DNA of 60,541 nt, from the NCBI GenBank assembly GCA_944378105.1, contig CALWGC010000016.1, forward strand, positions 1-60,541, written 5' to 3'. Each line of letters opens with the position of its first letter. The stretch's first letter is position 1. Source of the stretch: an uncultured Clostridia bacterium. Lineage in GTDB: Bacteria; Bacillota; Clostridia; Lachnospirales; Anaerotignaceae. The notes under the pieces are model-generated. The model was not told the DNA's origin. It searched no databases and worked only from the letters and a program-made list of their open reading frames with translations. The position numbers were made by a program, and so were the translations under genes. Below are positions 1-7,242 of this stretch, one piece after another.

Positions 1-113
<113 letters not shown>

Positions 114-163
114 TGGAGTATTTGGTAAATCAACTGTTTGGTTTTGAGAGTTCAAAAAAATGC

Positions 164-192
164 TTGCATTTTTCTACAAAATGCGGTATAAT
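164..192 (+). promoter_or_regulatory. Promoter for tRNA-Tyr
   Basis: TTGCAT (164-169) and a perfect TATAAT (187-192) are separated by exactly 17 bp, 19 bp upstream of the tRNA. The -35 is weak but the -10 is consensus, so the tRNA can be transcribed separately from the 16S gene. Confidence 0.7.
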
Positions 193-211
193 AACTCTTG
201 TTGTAATCTAT

Positions 212-294
212 GGATGGGTTCCCGAGTGGCCAAAGGGGCCGGACTGTAAATCCGCTGCATATTTGCTTCGAAGGTTCGAATCCTTCCCCATCCA
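212..294 (+). tRNA. tRNA-Tyr (anticodon GTA)
   Basis: The 83-nt sequence folds as a class II tRNA with a long variable arm. The acceptor stem is GGATGGG (212-218) with CCCATCC (287-293). The anticodon loop CTGTAAA (244-250) contains GTA at 246-248. The T-arm GAAGG-TTCGAAT-CCTTC spans 270-286. The discriminator base is A294 and CCA is not encoded. By hand fold the base of the anticodon stem has one C/C mismatch (239/255). Confidence 0.96.
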
Positions 295-300
295 CTGAGC

Positions 301-333
301 AAAACCTGCTTTCGAAAGAAAGCAGGTTTTTTG
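301..333 (+). terminator. Terminator after tRNA-Tyr
   Basis: A perfect 13-bp hairpin (301-313 with 318-330) has a GAAA loop and ends in a T-run. It closes the 16S/tRNA region before a gene on the opposite strand. Confidence 0.92.
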
Positions 334-337
334 TTGT

Positions 338-1126
338 TCAAAATTCAGTTGGATTGGCTTGAATGGAAAACGTGTAAACGGCAAAGCCGCCGCAGCCGTT
401 TTGCTCTTTCCAATAGGCCGTCACTTCATAAAGATAGATTCCCGGCGATAGCGGTATTTCCTGGCCGCTGATGGGGATGGAAACAAAGGCGGTATCTGTT
501 TTGGCCAAAGGCCGGGCGCGGACGGAAAGAATTTGGCCCGGTTTTTGGGTAAAGGAAAGGGTTGCGGTGGTAGCAGTGGTGTCAAGACAAGGAAAAGGAT
601 CTTGGTTTTGGTCCGGCAAAGTGGGGAGAGCATGCCCGGATTGTTGCCAATGGGCCTTGGCTAAGTAGGCGCCTATGGTGGCGTTGTTGCTGGTGACAGA
701 AAGGGCGGGCGGCGATTCCAAGAATACCAAGGAAGGGTCGTCCAATAAGGTGTTGGCATACTGGCTGCAAACTTCACAAGGGGCCTCTTTGGTGCGGTAG
801 CCCACGCCATCGATGACAAAAAATGGCAGATAGGCCAAAAGTTCTGTGGTGGTGCCATCGGTCAGCGTGACGGTGAACAGCACGCCTTGGCCTGTGTATT
901 CCGGATAGGAGTCATCTTGTTGATAGAGGGTGACATCCTGTAGTAACGCGGCCAGACGGTCTTTGTCTGGCACCAAAAGGGTGACATTGGGCGGCGTGAG
1001 GGTCACCCTGGCCTCTGCAATATCCTCCCCTTGCAGATGACGAAAGGGACGTTTCCCTTGGACAAGACAAAAGGCTACCAACAAAAAGAGAACAGCAGCC
1101 AAAAGAAATGGGGTTCTTTTCTTCAT
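338..1126 (-). CDS. Secreted or membrane-anchored protein of unknown function
   Basis: This 262-aa protein begins with a basic MKKR and a hydrophobic segment (LLAAVLFLLVAFCLV), a signal peptide or anchor without a clear lipobox. The next ~100 residues (GKRPF, TPPNVTLL, SYPEYTGQG, FFVIDGVGY, YANTLL) resemble a domain I recall from uncharacterised exported proteins of Firmicutes, rich in beta strands. The C-terminal part has a second beta-rich segment with a CGG motif. ATG 1126 is chosen because AGGAGG lies 8 nt upstream; a GTG and an ATG slightly upstream overlap that site. It reads toward the tRNA terminator. No function can be given. Confidence 0.8.
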   Translation of the reverse strand: MKKRTPFLLAAVLFLLVAFCLVQGKRPFRHLQGEDIAEARVTLTPPNVTLLVPDKDRLAALLQDVTLYQQDDSYPEYTGQGVLFTVTLTDGTTTELLAYLPFFVIDGVGYRTKEAPCEVCSQYANTLLDDPSLVFLESPPALSVTSNNATIGAYLAKAHWQQSGHALPTLPDQNQDPFPCLDTTATTATLSFTQKPGQILSVRARPLAKTDTAFVSIPISGQEIPLSPGIYLYEVTAYWKEQNGCGGFAVYTFSIQANPTEF

Positions 1127-1153
1127 TTCCATCACCTCCTGCTTGTTGAGACG

Positions 1154-1184
1154 AAAAAAAAGACGGACTGTTCCGTCTTTTTTT
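1154..1184 (-). terminator. Terminator of the nicotinamidase-like gene
   Basis: AGACGGA (1161-1167) pairs with TCCGTCT (1172-1178). A and T tracts flank it, so it could work in both directions. It sits just downstream of the gene ending at 1195. Confidence 0.8.
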
Positions 1185-1194
1185 ATGGCTTTTG

Positions 1195-1728
1195 TTAAGG
1201 CAAGATTTCCACTTGGCAGGCTTCCATGGCCGAAAGGGCCGTTTCATGGCGCAAAGGCGTGACCCCGGCGCAGAGACTGGCTTCCACCCGAATGGGCACC
1301 TCCGGCAAAAAGGCTTTGCACAGCAGGACATTGGAAAGGACACAAATATCGGTGCAAACGCCCACAAAGGTGATGGATGTGATGGGGGTTTGCTGGTGGG
1401 CCTGCTGGAGAGTTTCTGCCAACTGGGGTGAGCCAAAGGCAGGTTTATCAAAGACTTGTCCTTGGCGTGTTTGCCGCACTTGCTCCAAGGCCGGCGCCAA
1501 CTGCCACCCCTCGCTGCCTTTCCTACAGTGGGGAACGGGCAAGTTTTTTCCTTCCTGGGTGGAAAGATAATCGGCGGTGTGGGTGTCGCGGGTAAAGTAA
1601 ACGGTACCGTCAAAGGTTGCCGCTTTTTGGGCCACGGCGTCAATGATGGATGCGCCTTCGGCGGTGCCCAGGGCGCCGGTGAGAAAATCGTTTTGCATAT
1701 CGATGACAATCAAATAATCATTCTTCAT
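1195..1728 (-). CDS. Isochorismatase-superfamily cysteine hydrolase, nicotinamidase-like
   Basis: The 177-aa protein has the isochorismatase fold signature and the D-K-C triad: D10 in IDMQNDF, K95 in FDKPAFGS and C129 in GVCTDICV. D48-x-H50 and H67 are placed like the metal ligands of nicotinamidases. The likely reaction is hydrolysis of nicotinamide to nicotinate and ammonia in NAD salvage, but related amidases share this motif set, so the substrate is inferred. ATG 1728 follows AAAGGAGG; an open frame continues far upstream but lacks a ribosome site and is not coding-like. NiaR, a niacin-responsive repressor, is encoded 12 kb away. Confidence 0.85.
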   Translation of the reverse strand: MKNDYLIVIDMQNDFLTGALGTAEGASIIDAVAQKAATFDGTVYFTRDTHTADYLSTQEGKNLPVPHCRKGSEGWQLAPALEQVRQTRQGQVFDKPAFGSPQLAETLQQAHQQTPITSITFVGVCTDICVLSNVLLCKAFLPEVPIRVEASLCAGVTPLRHETALSAMEACQVEILP

Positions 1729-1878
1729 GGAATCGCCTCCTTTGCTCCATTCTAAACAACGGGCGAAGAAACGGTCAAGGGATTTCTTAAAAAAGAAATA
1801 CTTTTTTCGAAAAAAACGTATATAGGGGAAAAGATATGCTACAATGGGGGAAAAGAAAGAAACAAAGGAGGTGCTAGG

Positions 1879-2706
1879 GTGAAGACGTGGAAAAAAGTGC
1901 TGGGGATGGTGACAGGCGCTGCCGTGCTTTTGGCCGGATACAGCTTTTTTTGGGAACCTTATCATTTGAAAGTCACCCGGCAAACAGTAGAACTGGCAGG
2001 GGTAACCCCCTTTCGTGTGGTGTTTTTTTCTGACACCCATTTTGGTAGATGGTACGATACGAAACAGGCAGAAAAATTGGCCAAAGCCATTACGGAGCAG
2101 CAGCCGGACGTGGTGATTTTTGGCGGAGATTTGATTGACCAATACTGGCGCGATGGGGCCGAGATGGACTTAAGCGAAATAGCAGAGGCCTTGGCCACCA
2201 TCCAAAGCACCTATGGCTGTTACGCCATTTGGGGCAATCATGACCATGGCGGCGGCGCCGTGCGGGTGTATGAGCAGCTGATGGGAGAAGCCGGTTTTAC
2301 GGTATTGAAAAACGAAGTGGTGGCGCCAGAGGATGCGCCGTTTCAGCTCATTGGTCTGGACGATGCCCTGTTGGGAGAGATGGAGCTACCAGCTTGGGAG
2401 CCAATGGAAGGGCGGGCCACGTTATTATTGGGCCACGAGCCGGACGATACGGCTTTGTTTTTGACAGACGGCATGGATTTGGCCCTCAGCGGCCATTCCC
2501 ACGGCGGGCAGGTGTCGTTGCCTTTCTTGACGGACAAAATCATGCCAAAAGGCGCCTGGGCGTATTCCAAGGGCTGGTATGACATTGGCGGCAACCGGCT
2601 GTTTGTCTCCAGCGGCGTGGGTATGACGGTTTTGCCGCTGCGGTTTGCATCGGGTTCGGAAATTTGTGTTTTTGAAATGGGAGAAGGAGTGACCAAAGAT
2701 GATTGA
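1879..2706 (+). CDS. Metallophosphoesterase, YkuE-like
   Basis: The 275-aa calcineurin-like phosphoesterase has the family motifs in order: SDTHFG (DxH), GGDLID, GNHDHG, GHEPD and SGHSHGGQ. These coordinate two metal ions. A basic N-terminus and one hydrophobic stretch (VLGMVTGAAVLLAGYSFFW) suggest membrane anchoring with an outside catalytic domain, as in YkuE-type enzymes. GTG 1879 follows AAAGGAGGTG; a TGCTACAAT extended -10-like element lies ~30 bp upstream. Its last 8 nt overlap the next gene, so the two are co-transcribed. The substrate is unknown. Confidence 0.9.
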   Translation: MKTWKKVLGMVTGAAVLLAGYSFFWEPYHLKVTRQTVELAGVTPFRVVFFSDTHFGRWYDTKQAEKLAKAITEQQPDVVIFGGDLIDQYWRDGAEMDLSEIAEALATIQSTYGCYAIWGNHDHGGGAVRVYEQLMGEAGFTVLKNEVVAPEDAPFQLIGLDDALLGEMELPAWEPMEGRATLLLGHEPDDTALFLTDGMDLALSGHSHGGQVSLPFLTDKIMPKGAWAYSKGWYDIGGNRLFVSSGVGMTVLPLRFASGSEICVFEMGEGVTKDD

Positions 2707-3073
2707 TTTTAATAATTCTGCTTATTTGAAACTGCGTCCGGTGGACCGCGGGTCTTTTTCGGCTTTGCTTGGGCCTATGCTGGTGGAAGGAGAAACCATT
2801 CTTTCTGCCTTTCAAACGGTACGAGATGGGGTAGTATTTACCACAAAGCGGATCATTGCCATCAATATCCAAGGGATTACCGGCAAAAAGAAGGACATCA
2901 CCAGTTTGCCTTACAGCAAAATCCAGTGCTTTTCTGTGGAAACGGCCGGCACGCTGGATTTGGACAGCGAATTGGACTTATATTTCAGCGGCTTAGGCAA
3001 GGTACGTTTTGAATTTACGGCCCAGGCCAATGTGGCGGAAATTTGCCGGATGATTGGTCAGCAAGTATTATAA
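2699..3073 (+). CDS. Bacterial PH-domain protein (YozO-like)
   Basis: The 124-aa protein reads as a single bacterial pleckstrin-homology domain. Its core beta strands include GVVFTTKRIIAINIQG, followed by KKKDITSLPYSKI and a hydrophobic C-terminal helix (VAEICRMIGQQ). No signal or membrane segment is present, so it is probably cytoplasmic. It overlaps the phosphoesterase gene by 8 nt, indicating translational coupling. Bacterial PH proteins of this size have no agreed biochemical role. Confidence 0.82.
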   Translation: MIDFNNSAYLKLRPVDRGSFSALLGPMLVEGETILSAFQTVRDGVVFTTKRIIAINIQGITGKKKDITSLPYSKIQCFSVETAGTLDLDSELDLYFSGLGKVRFEFTAQANVAEICRMIGQQVL

Positions 3074-3074
3074 A

Positions 3075-3106
3075 TTGTTGACTTTAAAAATAGTTTTGGT
3101 TGACAA
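3075..3106 (+). promoter_or_regulatory. BirA-type biotin operator upstream of bioY
   Basis: TTGTTGACT (3075-3083) and GGTTGACAA (3098-3106) flank a 14-bp gap. From memory the BirA operator is TTGTTAACC, about 15 bp, GGTTAACAA; the right arm differs at one base and the left at two. The right arm contains the promoter -35, so binding would block RNA polymerase. This matches repression of bioY by biotinyl-AMP-bound BirA. Confidence 0.75.
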
Positions 3107-3128
3107 TCAAACCGGCCTCTGCTATACT
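3100..3128 (+). promoter_or_regulatory. bioY promoter
   Basis: A consensus TTGACA (3100-3105) and TATACT (3123-3128) are separated by 17 bp, 30 bp upstream of the bioY start. The -35 lies inside the right arm of the BirA-type operator. Confidence 0.85.
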
Positions 3129-3157
3129 AATCCAAAAAACGGAGAAGGAGCAGGTGG

Positions 3158-3700
3158 ATGGAACGGACGAAAACAAGAGAGGTGGCCTTTTGCGGCTTGT
3201 TTACGGCGCTGGTGGCGGTGGGCGCTTTTTTGAAAATTCCCACACCCTTGGTGCCGGTAACGATGCAGTTATTTTTCACCACATTGGCCGGCATATTTTT
3301 GGGCGGAAAAAAGGGTGCCCTTAGCGTGGTGGTGTATCTGGCGCTTGGTCTTTGCGGCTTTCCGGTGTTTACGGAAGGCGGCGGGCCTATGTATGTGCTG
3401 AAGCCCAGTTTTGGCTATTTGGTCGGATTTGCGATGGGGGCCTATGTAACGGGCACCATGGTGGAGAAGGGAAAGAAAACTATGGGAGCGCTCCTTTGGG
3501 CGTCAATCTGCGGCCTTGTGGTGGTGTATGTGGTGGGTGCTGCGTATTACTACTGGATTTGTGTGACGGTGCTTCAGATGCCTCTTTCGGTGGGGCCCTT
3601 TCTTGTTTCCTGTTTTCTGGTGCCGCTGCCGGGCAATTTGGTGCTGGCCGTGTTTGGGGCCTGGCTTGGGAAGCGGTTACTTCCGTTGATACCAGCCTAA
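3158..3700 (+). CDS. bioY: Biotin transporter BioY (ECF S component)
   Basis: The 180-aa membrane protein has about six hydrophobic segments and BioY-family features: IPTPLVPVTMQ near the N-terminus, the FLGGKKGALSVVVYLALGL region and the GGGPMYVLKPSFGYLVGF block that contributes to biotin binding. It takes up biotin alone or with an EcfAAT module, which is not in this window. ATG 3158 follows AAGGAG by 7 nt. The BirA-type operator/promoter directly upstream supports the assignment. A strong terminator follows, so the gene is a single unit. No biotin synthesis gene is seen, consistent with scavenging. Confidence 0.95.
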   Translation: MERTKTREVAFCGLFTALVAVGAFLKIPTPLVPVTMQLFFTTLAGIFLGGKKGALSVVVYLALGLCGFPVFTEGGGPMYVLKPSFGYLVGFAMGAYVTGTMVEKGKKTMGALLWASICGLVVVYVVGAAYYYWICVTVLQMPLSVGPFLVSCFLVPLPGNLVLAVFGAWLGKRLLPLIPA

Positions 3701-3720
3701 CTGGTACTACCAATGAAAAA

Positions 3721-3760
3721 AACACGCTGTCTTTTTTTTGACAAAGACAGCGTGTTTTTT
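3721..3760 (+). terminator. Terminator after bioY
   Basis: A 14-bp perfect stem (3721-3734 with 3743-3756) is followed by a T-run. A-tracts on the left side mean it may also serve the minus-strand gene ending at 3778. Confidence 0.9.
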
Positions 3761-3777
3761 TGCTCTAAAAAGACAAC

Positions 3778-4653
3778 TTATCCGTTTGCTTTTTTGGAAA
3801 GGCTGTATAGTTCGTGAAATAATGTGGCACCCAGGATGCAAACACCCCCCAAGATTTGTAAGAAAGAAGTGGGTTCATGCAAAAAGAAGATGGAAATAAA
3901 AATGGTGATGGCCGGGTCCACATAGCTAAACAATGCCGCCTCCTGGCCGGAAACCGACGCCAGGGAAGAAAAATACAACACATAGGCCAACCCCGTATGA
4001 ACCAATCCCAGTACCAGTAACGCCAAAAGGCCGCCTCCGGAAAGAGAGGTGATGTGGAATCTGCCGGTGAAAAAGACATAGGGCAGCAAAATAAAAATGG
4101 AAAAAAGGAACTGAAAAATAGTCCGGTCAAAGGACTGTAAATCGTGCATCGATTTATTCATTAAAATGACAATGGCATAAAATACGGCCGCGGAAAAACC
4201 ACAGATAATTCCAGTGGTGTGGTTTTGGCCGGATAAGGTGTCTTTGGATGCCAAAATCAACAAAAGTCCACCAATAGAAAACAAAAGACAAATCCATTGG
4301 GTTCGGGTCGTTTTTTCGCGAAACAACAAAGGAGAAAGCAGCATCACAATCACCGGTGCAAAATAATAGGTGAGTGTGGCCAAAGACAAAGACGTATACC
4401 GATAGGCTTCAAATAAGAAAACCCAGTTGAGGCCCAAAGCAGCGCCGGAGTAAAAAAGCAGCAAAAGTTGTTTTTTTGTGAGGGCCTGCTTTTTTTCTTT
4501 TTGGGTCAAAAGCCGAACGGCAAACAGCAGCACAAAGGCGATCAAGGCCCGATAGAAAGCGGTCTCTTGGGAAGGCAGCGAGATAAACCGCACAAACACC
4601 CCAATGGTACCAAAGATCACCATAGCGAACAATAATTTTAATTTTGCAGACAA
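3778..4653 (-). CDS. EamA/DMT-family transporter
   Basis: The 291-aa membrane protein has ten hydrophobic segments arranged as two EamA repeats, the drug/metabolite transporter fold. The first half begins LLFAMVIFGTIGVFVRFISL; the second begins near GIICGFSAAVFYAIVILMNK. Such proteins usually export amino acids or metabolites; the substrate cannot be read from sequence. TTG 4653 is chosen because GGGAGG lies 7 nt upstream; the open frame extends 14 codons further without a better start. The gene stands alone between two terminators. Confidence 0.9.
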   Translation of the reverse strand: MSAKLKLLFAMVIFGTIGVFVRFISLPSQETAFYRALIAFVLLFAVRLLTQKEKKQALTKKQLLLLFYSGAALGLNWVFLFEAYRYTSLSLATLTYYFAPVIVMLLSPLLFREKTTRTQWICLLFSIGGLLLILASKDTLSGQNHTTGIICGFSAAVFYAIVILMNKSMHDLQSFDRTIFQFLFSIFILLPYVFFTGRFHITSLSGGGLLALLVLGLVHTGLAYVLYFSSLASVSGQEAALFSYVDPAITIFISIFFLHEPTSFLQILGGVCILGATLFHELYSLSKKANG

Positions 4654-4691
4654 GAAAAATCCTCCCTTTCCTTTCTTTTTGGCTGGAAAAA

Positions 4692-4717
4692 ACAATGCGT
4701 CTTGAGGGACGCATTGT
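4692..4717 (-). terminator. Terminator of the FadR-type regulator gene
   Basis: ACAATGCGTC (4692-4701) and GACGCATTGT (4708-4717) form a 10-bp stem. On the minus strand it is followed by TTTTTT, just downstream of the regulator stop codon. Confidence 0.88.
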
Positions 4718-4734
4718 AAAAAGAAAAAAACAAA

Positions 4735-5430
4735 TTACCTGTTTTTGTAAAAATGAAATGCGTTCATCAGATGGACACGCATACTGAGTTCTGCGCCGTC
4801 TTCATCCCGCATTTGCAATAATTTTGCGATTTCTACATGAAATTCCATGTTCTTTTTTAACTCTTCTGTATAGTCTTTTGCCGAAGCAATCAACACAGAA
4901 TCATGAAAAGAATTGCTTAAAATGGGTGTGATTTTTGAGATAATTTCGTTGTGTGTGGCATTGGCAATGGCTTCATGAAATTTGGTATCAAAGTAAATCC
5001 CTTCGGAAATAGAATCTTCCTCATGGATTTTTTGATAGCAAAGATCAGCCAAAGACACAATATGTTCCAGCTCCTCATCGGTGGCCCGTTGGGCAACAAA
5101 CCGTGCCGAGTGGGGCTCCAGCAAAAGGCGGACTTCCAACCATTTGTTGAGCAAATCACTTTTATCGGCTATGAAATTTAATCCGAGCGGGTCGGTGGAA
5201 ATACCGGGATGTTCGGAGACAAACACGCCGGAACTGCGCTTGATTTCCAAAATGTTGTCGGCCACCAATAGTTTCAATGCTTCCCGCAAAGAATTTCGAC
5301 TGACGTTCAGTTCGGCGGCCAGGGTCCGTTCGTTGGGCAGTTTTTGACCAGGCAGGTATTTCTTTTCTATGAAAATCATGTTACTGATGGTTTCGGCAAT
5401 CCGTTTGGGCAGTGGCGTATAGGCATCCAA
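4735..5430 (-). CDS. GntR/FadR-family (FCD) transcription regulator
   Basis: The 231-aa protein has an N-terminal winged helix (LPGQKLPNERTLAAELNVSR, then NSLREALKLLVADNILEIKR) and a helical C-terminal FCD domain. Asp, His and Asn residues in that domain (FDTKFHEAIANATHN) look like the FCD metal/ligand site. FCD regulators usually sense an organic acid. Start TTG 5430 follows AAAGGAGG by 9 nt. The gene is divergent from a six-gene catabolic operon, and palindromes of the type ATTGGTAnTACCAAT lie beside both promoters. It probably represses the operon and itself until an operon substrate binds. Confidence 0.92.
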   Translation of the reverse strand: MDAYTPLPKRIAETISNMIFIEKKYLPGQKLPNERTLAAELNVSRNSLREALKLLVADNILEIKRSSGVFVSEHPGISTDPLGLNFIADKSDLLNKWLEVRLLLEPHSARFVAQRATDEELEHIVSLADLCYQKIHEEDSISEGIYFDTKFHEAIANATHNEIISKITPILSNSFHDSVLIASAKDYTEELKKNMEFHVEIAKLLQMRDEDGAELSMRVHLMNAFHFYKNR

Positions 5431-5453
5431 GTAGTGAATCCTCCTTTGAAAAA

Positions 5454-5467
5454 ATTGGTATGCCAAT
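5454..5467. promoter_or_regulatory. FadR-type operator, site 1
   Basis: ATTGGTATGCCAAT is a near-perfect palindrome. It lies immediately downstream of the minus-strand -10 of the regulator gene, over the expected transcription start, and so fits autorepression. Confidence 0.7.
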
Positions 5468-5496
5468 ATTATACAATAGCCATCAAAAAAAAACAA
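5468..5496 (-). promoter_or_regulatory. Promoter of the FadR-type regulator
   Basis: On the minus strand TTGTTT (5496-5491) and a perfect TATAAT (5473-5468) are 17 bp apart. Operator site 1 overlaps the start point and operator site 2 begins 6 bp upstream of the -35. Confidence 0.68.
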
Positions 5497-5502
5497 CAAA
5501 AG

Positions 5503-5517
5503 ATTGGTAATACCAAT
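5503..5517. promoter_or_regulatory. FadR-type operator, site 2
   Basis: ATTGGTAATACCAAT is a perfect 15-bp palindrome with a central A. It lies between the two divergent promoters, upstream of both -35 elements. Confidence 0.75.
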
Positions 5518-5530
5518 TTTAAAAAACCTA

Positions 5531-5559
5531 TTGACAAATGCTATATTTCTGTTTAATAT
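5531..5559 (+). promoter_or_regulatory. Promoter of the catabolic operon
   Basis: A consensus TTGACA (5531-5536) and TAATAT (5554-5559) are spaced by 17 bp. Operator site 2 ends 13 bp upstream and site 3 begins 16 bp downstream. Confidence 0.82.
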
Positions 5560-5575
5560 CAAATTAATAAAGAAA

Positions 5576-5590
5576 ATTGGTACTGCCAAA
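5576..5590. promoter_or_regulatory. FadR-type operator, site 3
   Basis: ATTGGTACTGCCAAA matches the other two sites at ATTGGTA and at the right-hand CCAA. It sits just after the predicted operon start point and before the ribosome site, a classic repressor position. Confidence 0.68.
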
Positions 5591-5608
5591 ATAGAAGGAG
5601 GGACTGGA

Positions 5609-6880
5609 ATGGAACAAAAACTGGAAGTTTTGCATGGCATTGAATTGATGGGCAAAGAAAACTTTGGCGAAGAGTTTTGGACTTCGGAAATGAACTATTT
5701 GCCAGAAGTACATCAGAATTTTCCAAAGGAAACTTTGATCTATGATGTAACCTTACGCGATGGGGAACAGGCACCAGGGGTTTGCTGGAACGAAGATGAA
5801 CGGGTACGCATTGCCGAAGAATTGGAAGAAATGGGTCTCAAACGGTTGGAAATCGGTATGCCGGCCACATCAAAAACCATTGCAAAGGCTGTCAAACGCC
5901 TGCAAAACAACGGAACGAAGCTGGATTTGGTGGCGCTGTGCCGGGCCAACAAAAAGGACATTGATTTGGCGCTGGATATGGGCGTGAAATCTGTCATTGT
6001 GGAACATTCCATCAATCCTTATACCTGTAAATATGCCATGGGGCTGGAATATGAAGAGCTGATGGACCGTTTGATTACATCGACCCAATATGCCATGGAA
6101 AACGGGTTAAACACCAACTTCTTTGGCTGGGATGCTTTGCGGACTTCCATTCCTTATTTGCAAAAAGTGTTTGGCACCATCGTCAAAGAATGTCATCCCC
6201 ATTCCATCACCATCACCGACACCGTGGGCACGGCCTTGCCGGCCACAGCCAAACTGGTGGTGGAAAAAGTGCGGGAAGCTGTGGGCGACACGCCGGTGCA
6301 ATGGCATGGACATAATGAATTTGGTATGGGCACGGCCTGTGCCTTGGCTGCCATCGAAGGCGGCGCCGCAGGCGTACATACGGCCATGAACGGCTTGGGC
6401 GAACGGACGGGCAATGCCCCAACGGAAGAAGTGGTTATGGCTTTGGAATTGCTTTGTGGCGTAAAAACTGGGGTGCATCTGGAAAAAATCGGTCCGGCCT
6501 CCAAATTGATTGAAGCTGTGGGCAAAGCAGAATTGAGCAGCAATAAACCAATTGTAGGACGCAATTTGGAAGTGGTGGAATCGGGCCTTGTAACAGACGT
6601 GTTCCAAAAAATGCGCAAAGTGGGGATTAAAGTCGGCATGTCTTGCTTTACCCAGGAAATGGTGGGCAATCCTCCGATGAAAGATGCCATTGGCAAAGGC
6701 AGCGGCAAAGCCAGCATTGTGACTTATTTGGTGAAAAACAACGTCAACCCAGACGAGATTACAAAAGAACAGATGGGCGAAATCATCGATCGGGTGAAAA
6801 CAGAAAGCCGCATTCGAAAAGGGCTATTGGATGAAGCAACGCTGATGAGAATTGTTTTTGCTGTTTTGGCAAAAGAATAG
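5609..6880 (+). CDS. DRE-TIM metallolyase, homocitrate/isopropylmalate synthase family
   Basis: The 423-aa protein has the DRE-TIM signature: YDVTLRDGEQAPGV (R50, D51, E53) opening the barrel, and HGHNEFG (H233, H235, N236) for the divalent metal. The second motif usually reads HNDxG; here it is HNEFG. The C-terminal LeuA regulatory domain of true isopropylmalate synthases is absent; a short helical tail replaces it. The family joins acetyl-CoA to 2-oxoacids or cleaves the corresponding acids. As first gene of an inducible operon without biosynthetic partners it more likely cleaves a substrate, but this is inference. ATG 5609 follows a GGAGGG site. The open frame runs upstream through the promoter and is not coding there. 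Confidence 0.85.
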   Translation: MEQKLEVLHGIELMGKENFGEEFWTSEMNYLPEVHQNFPKETLIYDVTLRDGEQAPGVCWNEDERVRIAEELEEMGLKRLEIGMPATSKTIAKAVKRLQNNGTKLDLVALCRANKKDIDLALDMGVKSVIVEHSINPYTCKYAMGLEYEELMDRLITSTQYAMENGLNTNFFGWDALRTSIPYLQKVFGTIVKECHPHSITITDTVGTALPATAKLVVEKVREAVGDTPVQWHGHNEFGMGTACALAAIEGGAAGVHTAMNGLGERTGNAPTEEVVMALELLCGVKTGVHLEKIGPASKLIEAVGKAELSSNKPIVGRNLEVVESGLVTDVFQKMRKVGIKVGMSCFTQEMVGNPPMKDAIGKGSGKASIVTYLVKNNVNPDEITKEQMGEIIDRVKTESRIRKGLLDEATLMRIVFAVLAKE

Positions 6881-6890
6881 GAGGATGCTT

Positions 6891-7232
6891 ATGCCGATCA
6901 TCCATGTCTATGGAACCAGTTTTCCAAAGAAAAAAGAGATCAAAGAGACGGTGGTGGAACAGGTTTCGGCGGTGACAGGAACGCCGAAGGAAGCCATTTA
7001 TGTCTATTTGCATCAAATGGAAGAAGAAGACGTACAAAAGACGGCACCGGTGGTTCAGTTTTTCTGGGCTGAAAATGCAGCAAGCAGAGGGCCGGAGCAG
7101 AAAAAGCAGTTGATGAAAGCATTGACAGACTATTTGGCGGACGTAACGGGGCAGCAAAAGGCGCAGGTGGTGGTGACGTTTGTGGATCTACCACTGACCA
7201 ATGTGGCCCTGGGCGGCCAGGCGCGTGGGTAG
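6891..7232 (+). CDS. Tautomerase-superfamily protein, tandem 4-OT-like domains
   Basis: The 113-aa protein starts Met-Pro (MPIIHVYG), giving the N-terminal proline used as general base by 4-oxalocrotonate tautomerases. At 113 residues it is nearly twice the 4-OT length. Residues 2-48 form one beta-alpha-beta unit and residues ~55-110 look like a second (PVVQFFWAEN, then VVVTFVDLPLTNVALGG), without a comparable proline start. This suggests a fused duplication. ATG 6891 is 6 nt after AGGAGG, 10 nt beyond the previous gene. Two upstream in-frame starts would bury the proline. A role in keto-enol isomerisation of the operon substrate is inferred. Confidence 0.8.
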   Translation: MPIIHVYGTSFPKKKEIKETVVEQVSAVTGTPKEAIYVYLHQMEEEDVQKTAPVVQFFWAENAASRGPEQKKQLMKALTDYLADVTGQQKAQVVVTFVDLPLTNVALGGQARG

Positions 7233-7242
7233 GTGAATATCG

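Noticed and set aside
1729..2142. N-terminal extension of the nicotinamidase-like protein
   Set aside because: It overlaps the divergent phosphoesterase gene; AAAGGAGG before ATG 1728 defines the start.
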